The notes under the pieces are model-generated. The model made no database searches and was not told the DNA's origin. It saw only the letters and a program-made list of their open reading frames with translations. A stretch of DNA of 24,226 bases from an uncultured Prevotella sp. (GTDB taxonomy: Bacteria; Bacteroidota; Bacteroidia; Bacteroidales; Bacteroidaceae). Location: contig URQS01000049.1 in NCBI GenBank assembly GCA_900550035.1, positions 1-24,226 on the forward strand, written 5' to 3'. Every line of letters starts with the position of its first letter. Position 1 is the first letter of the stretch. Positions 22,721-24,226 of the stretch are shown here, in pieces. The position numbers and the translations under genes are program-made.

Positions 22721-23290
22721 TTTTGATGGTCTGACGCCATATTGTTTTTCATTAGTAGCCCTTTTGCTATTCAAAAGGACTCCATTTACAGTGCAAATGG
22801 AGTACAGTTGCAATGCAAATGGAGTACAGTTGGAATGCAAAAGTGGTCCTTTTGCAACGAAATGAAGCATTTTCACGTTCTCCGTTTTTGCCGATTTTAC
22901 AATTTGTAGCCGTAACCCTTTGTGTATAAGCAATATAGCCGAAACTGCACAAAACTCAAGAATTCTGAGCCAAAGATTTCTTTGTGCGTTCAACTCATAG
23001 TTTTGAGTGGTTAGAAATGCAAATATTGTGTTGTTGCCTTAGCGGTATGTGGAGTAAGTTTCTCAATAATGTTATACTTACGGCTTGTCGTCTTTCTCCG
23101 TTTGTCTTATTGACGATTCAAAATTACCACATCTGCTGATTTTTCGCACTACACTTTTGGGTAACAGATAACGATTAACAATTATTTTTACCCATTTGTG
23201 TAACGAAAAGATGTGTTTTTGATAAAATGAAGAATAATATAAAAATTAGGATGTTCGCCATTATTATGTTATTTTTGTCGCAGAATATGT
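22721..23290. other. gene-poor AT-rich stretch with repeats
   Basis: No convincing gene is present. It holds the 22-base tandem repeat described separately, GTAAGT/ACTTAC dyads near 23057-23084, and an imperfect inverted pair, ACACTTTTGGGTAA near 23150 and TTACCCATTTGTGT near 23188, that could be degraded element ends. The minus-strand open frame at 22670-22993 reads through the repeats and looks spurious. A 30-codon plus-strand frame starting near 23049 (MWSKFLNN) is unrecognised. Confidence 0.6.
22792..22843. repeat. 22-base tandem repeat, about 2.4 copies
   Basis: The unit TGCAAATGGAGTACAGTTGC plus AA occurs at 22792-22813 and, with one change, at 22814-22835, then a partial copy begins at 22836. 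An ACTCCATTT just upstream (22779-22787) is complementary to AAATGGAGT in the unit, and AAAAGGAC (22773-22780) pairs with GTCCTTTT (22845-22852), so the array could form a stem. It is too short and has no spacers, so it is not CRISPR. Confidence 0.7.
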
Positions 23291-23299
23291 GGCGTTTAA

Positions 23300-23446
23300 T
23301 GCCGTTCTTCAGAAATAGAAGGCATACATACAGCTCCTTCTCATTATGTTGACTCTGTGGTTGGCGTAATGCTCGAAGCCGTACAGAACTATGACCAGCC
23401 TCTCTGTAAAAAGAAACTCTGCGCTCTTCATTGTCCCCATATTTAG
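23300..23446 (+). pseudogene. relic of a second Fic-family protein (DUF4172-like region)
   Basis: A frame from 23300 to the stop at 23444-23446 reads SSEIEGIHTAPSHYVDSVVG and then VMLEAVQNYDQPLCKKKLCALH. The second half resembles the DUF4172 stretch of larger Fic proteins (V-x-x-M-L-D-A-T-Q-N-Y, then P-L-T-x-E-R-L-F-G-W-H). SSEIEG fits the class II Fic inhibitory pattern (S/T)xxxE(G/N). Sequence just upstream in another frame (VAFNAVLQ) looks like the preceding part, so an internal deletion or frameshift is likely. No Fic catalytic core follows. This is assigned by eye and from memory, and it is not the same subfamily as the fragment at 22366-22662. Confidence 0.45.
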
Positions 23447-23472
23447 GATTATATAAAACAAATATAGATAAC

Positions 23473-23745
23473 ATGAACAAGTTATATACCATACAAGTCC
23501 CTATCATAAACTACTCAGACATCCTTTTCGTGTACAAGTTTCGGGAAGGGGAAATCAGGCATCATGCCGTGAACGACCATACGTTGGTATATGTCTATTC
23601 CGGCGAGATGACTATTGATAACGAGGGGAATACAACAAAATTATACGCAGGTGATTGTGTTTTTCTGTCACGTAATCACAAGGTAAAAATATCTGCTCGT
23701 CCTTATAATGGATATCTACACCTTCGAGGCATTCCACCTCATTGA
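23473..23745 (+). pseudogene. AraC-family regulator, N-terminal sensor-domain fragment
   Basis: Starting at ATG 23473, about 80 residues look like the cupin-type ligand-binding domain of an AraC regulator: HHAVNDHTLVYVYSGEMTID, then LYAGDCVFLSRNHKVKISAR. The genuine similarity should end near RPYNG (about 23710). Beyond this the frame runs into hydrolase sequence out of phase and stops at 23745. The C-terminal double helix-turn-helix that would bind DNA is absent, so it cannot act as a normal AraC regulator. A free sensor domain could still be made if transcribed. Confidence 0.7.
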
Positions 23746-23956
23746 CGAGCTGCTCACGCAACCACTTCTGATGATTGCCGGCTCCAAGTCGGATGCTCTC
23801 TATGTTAGTGAACGAGCTGTTAACCGTGCTGCAAGCAAGGTCAAGGAACTGTATCTCATCAATGGGGCTACACATATAGATATGTACGACCGCCAGCCAT
23901 ACGTTGATGAAGCCATCGGCAAGATAACATCGTTTCTAAAGGAAAACCTGAGATAA
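23711..23956 (+). pseudogene. alpha/beta hydrolase, C-terminal fragment
   Basis: Read in the frame of ATG 23708, the sequence FEAFHLIDELLTQPLLMIAG followed by SKSDALYVSE and INGATHIDMYDRQPYVDEAI is the end of an alpha/beta hydrolase. It has the acid-bearing IAGSKSDA loop and the catalytic histidine in ATHIDMYD. About 80 residues remain; the nucleophile elbow and the N-terminal two thirds are missing. It begins within a few bases of where the AraC domain breaks off, implying one deletion joining two formerly separate genes. The ATG at 23708 is fortuitous. Confidence 0.7.
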
Positions 23957-24021
23957 TTGTTTTTCCTTCTTTCAAACGACTTACTTCGTCCAGATTGCTT
24001 CTTTATTCTCAGAAATAACGA

Positions 24022-24046
24022 ATAATGTGAGAAATTCCCACATTAT
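24022..24046. terminator. 8-bp hairpin downstream of the hydrolase fragment
   Basis: ATAATGTG (24022-24029) and CACATTAT (24039-24046) form a hairpin with a 9-base loop, but only a weak T-run follows. It could be a weak terminator or a protein-binding dyad in the 209-base gap before the toxin gene. Confidence 0.35.
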
Positions 24047-24102
24047 GATTTGTACCCGATTTTGGTTGGTGAGTAAAATAAATGTTAAATTGCAGATAAA
24101 CT

Positions 24103-24138
24103 TATCATTTTGTTTCATTGCTTGGAAACAAAATGATA
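24103..24138. promoter_or_regulatory. 14-bp palindrome overlapping the toxin promoter, candidate operator
   Basis: TATCATTTTGTTTC (24103-24116) and its exact complement (24125-24138) surround an 8-base centre. The right arm runs into the -7 element TATCTTTG at 24137-24144. A palindrome on the promoter is the usual place for an antitoxin to repress its own operon. Confidence 0.6.
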
Positions 24139-24144
24139 TCTTTG
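24137..24144 (+). promoter_or_regulatory. putative -7 promoter element of the RelE-like toxin gene
   Basis: TATCTTTG matches TAnnTTTG and lies 21 bases before the ATG at 24166. The first two bases overlap the right arm of the palindrome at 24103-24138. Confidence 0.55.
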
Positions 24145-24165
24145 TAAGCAGAAAATATAAATAAA

Positions 24166-24226
24166 ATGAGCGGATATAAAATACAAGTGGTTTTGTTGGA
24201 TGAAGCCCTGACATTTGTTCGTTCTT
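24166..24226 (+). CDS. RelE/HigB (Gp49-like) toxin, N-terminal part, cut by the window end
   Basis: Only 20 codons are visible: MSGYKIQVVLLDEALTFVRS. The opening resembles the first beta strand and helix of small Gp49/RelE-type toxins of Bacteroidota, in which a short basic strand is followed by a D/E-A-x-x-F-x-x-S-L helix. These are ribosome-dependent mRNA nucleases, usually followed by an Xre-type antitoxin gene, which would lie outside the window. The promoter-overlapping palindrome just upstream fits autoregulation of such a pair. Identity rests on a short stretch, so confidence is moderate. Confidence 0.6.
   Translation, partial: MSGYKIQVVLLDEALTFVRS

Noticed and set aside
22792..22843. 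Possible CRISPR array
   Set aside because: The repeats are directly abutting with no spacers, only about two copies, and no cas genes are in the window.
22670..22993. 107-codon minus-strand open frame
   Set aside because: Its C-terminal half is translation of the 22-base tandem repeat and the T-rich terminator; no domain is recognisable.
23175..23507. 110-codon minus-strand open frame
   Set aside because: It runs antisense through the DUF4172-like relic and into the AraC fragment's start; no family resemblance.

Overview
The window looks like a chromosomal segment of a gut-type Bacteroidales bacterium, most likely Prevotellaceae. The grounds are a NhaC antiporter, a secreted S-type sulfatase, a large GH31 enzyme with dockerin-like repeats, a divergent LpxA of Bacteroidota type, a LytS/LytTR pair beside a small outer-membrane barrel, and repeated TAnnTTTG (-7) promoter elements with no clear Shine-Dalgarno sequences. 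The genus is not provable from this sequence alone.

Layout. 1-1533: NhaC-type Na+/H+ antiporter. 1646-4678: a DUF2264 gene broken by a one-base deletion, then a sulfatase; this pair looks like part of a polysaccharide-degrading locus. The sulfatase is flanked by two copies, in opposite orientation, of a roughly 175-bp MITE-like element. 4679-5211: a gene-free block of nested inverted repeats and hairpins. 5212-6543 (minus): GltA-type flavoprotein. 6776-10678: a 1300-residue secreted GH31 enzyme with FN3, discoidin, dockerin-like and cohesin-like C-terminal parts. 11004-17013: a complete RND efflux operon (lipoprotein adaptor, inner-membrane pump, lipoprotein outer-membrane channel). 17196-17969: an LpxA paralogue lacking two family histidines. 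18088-19314 (minus): iron-sulfur L-serine dehydratase, converging on lpxA through a probable bidirectional terminator.

From about 19.5 kb to the end the DNA is visibly more AT-rich and reads as accessory sequence. A sensory module, LytTR response regulator plus LytS-like kinase (minus strand, 4-nt overlap) divergent from a porin-like outer-membrane barrel, occupies 19597-22366. On its left lies what looks like the 5' end of a fic gene with its own promoter. On its right lies a later part of a fic gene whose HPFxxGNGR motif is destroyed. The simplest reading is that the module was inserted into, or replaced the middle of, a fic gene.

Farther right there are low-complexity and tandem repeats, a relic of a second Fic-type protein (DUF4172-like), an AraC sensor-domain fragment joined directly to the tail of an alpha/beta hydrolase, and finally the first 20 codons of a RelE/Gp49-like toxin whose promoter overlaps a 14-bp palindrome. 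No rRNA, tRNA, CRISPR array or intact transposase was seen. All family assignments come from reading motifs by eye; none was checked by database search.
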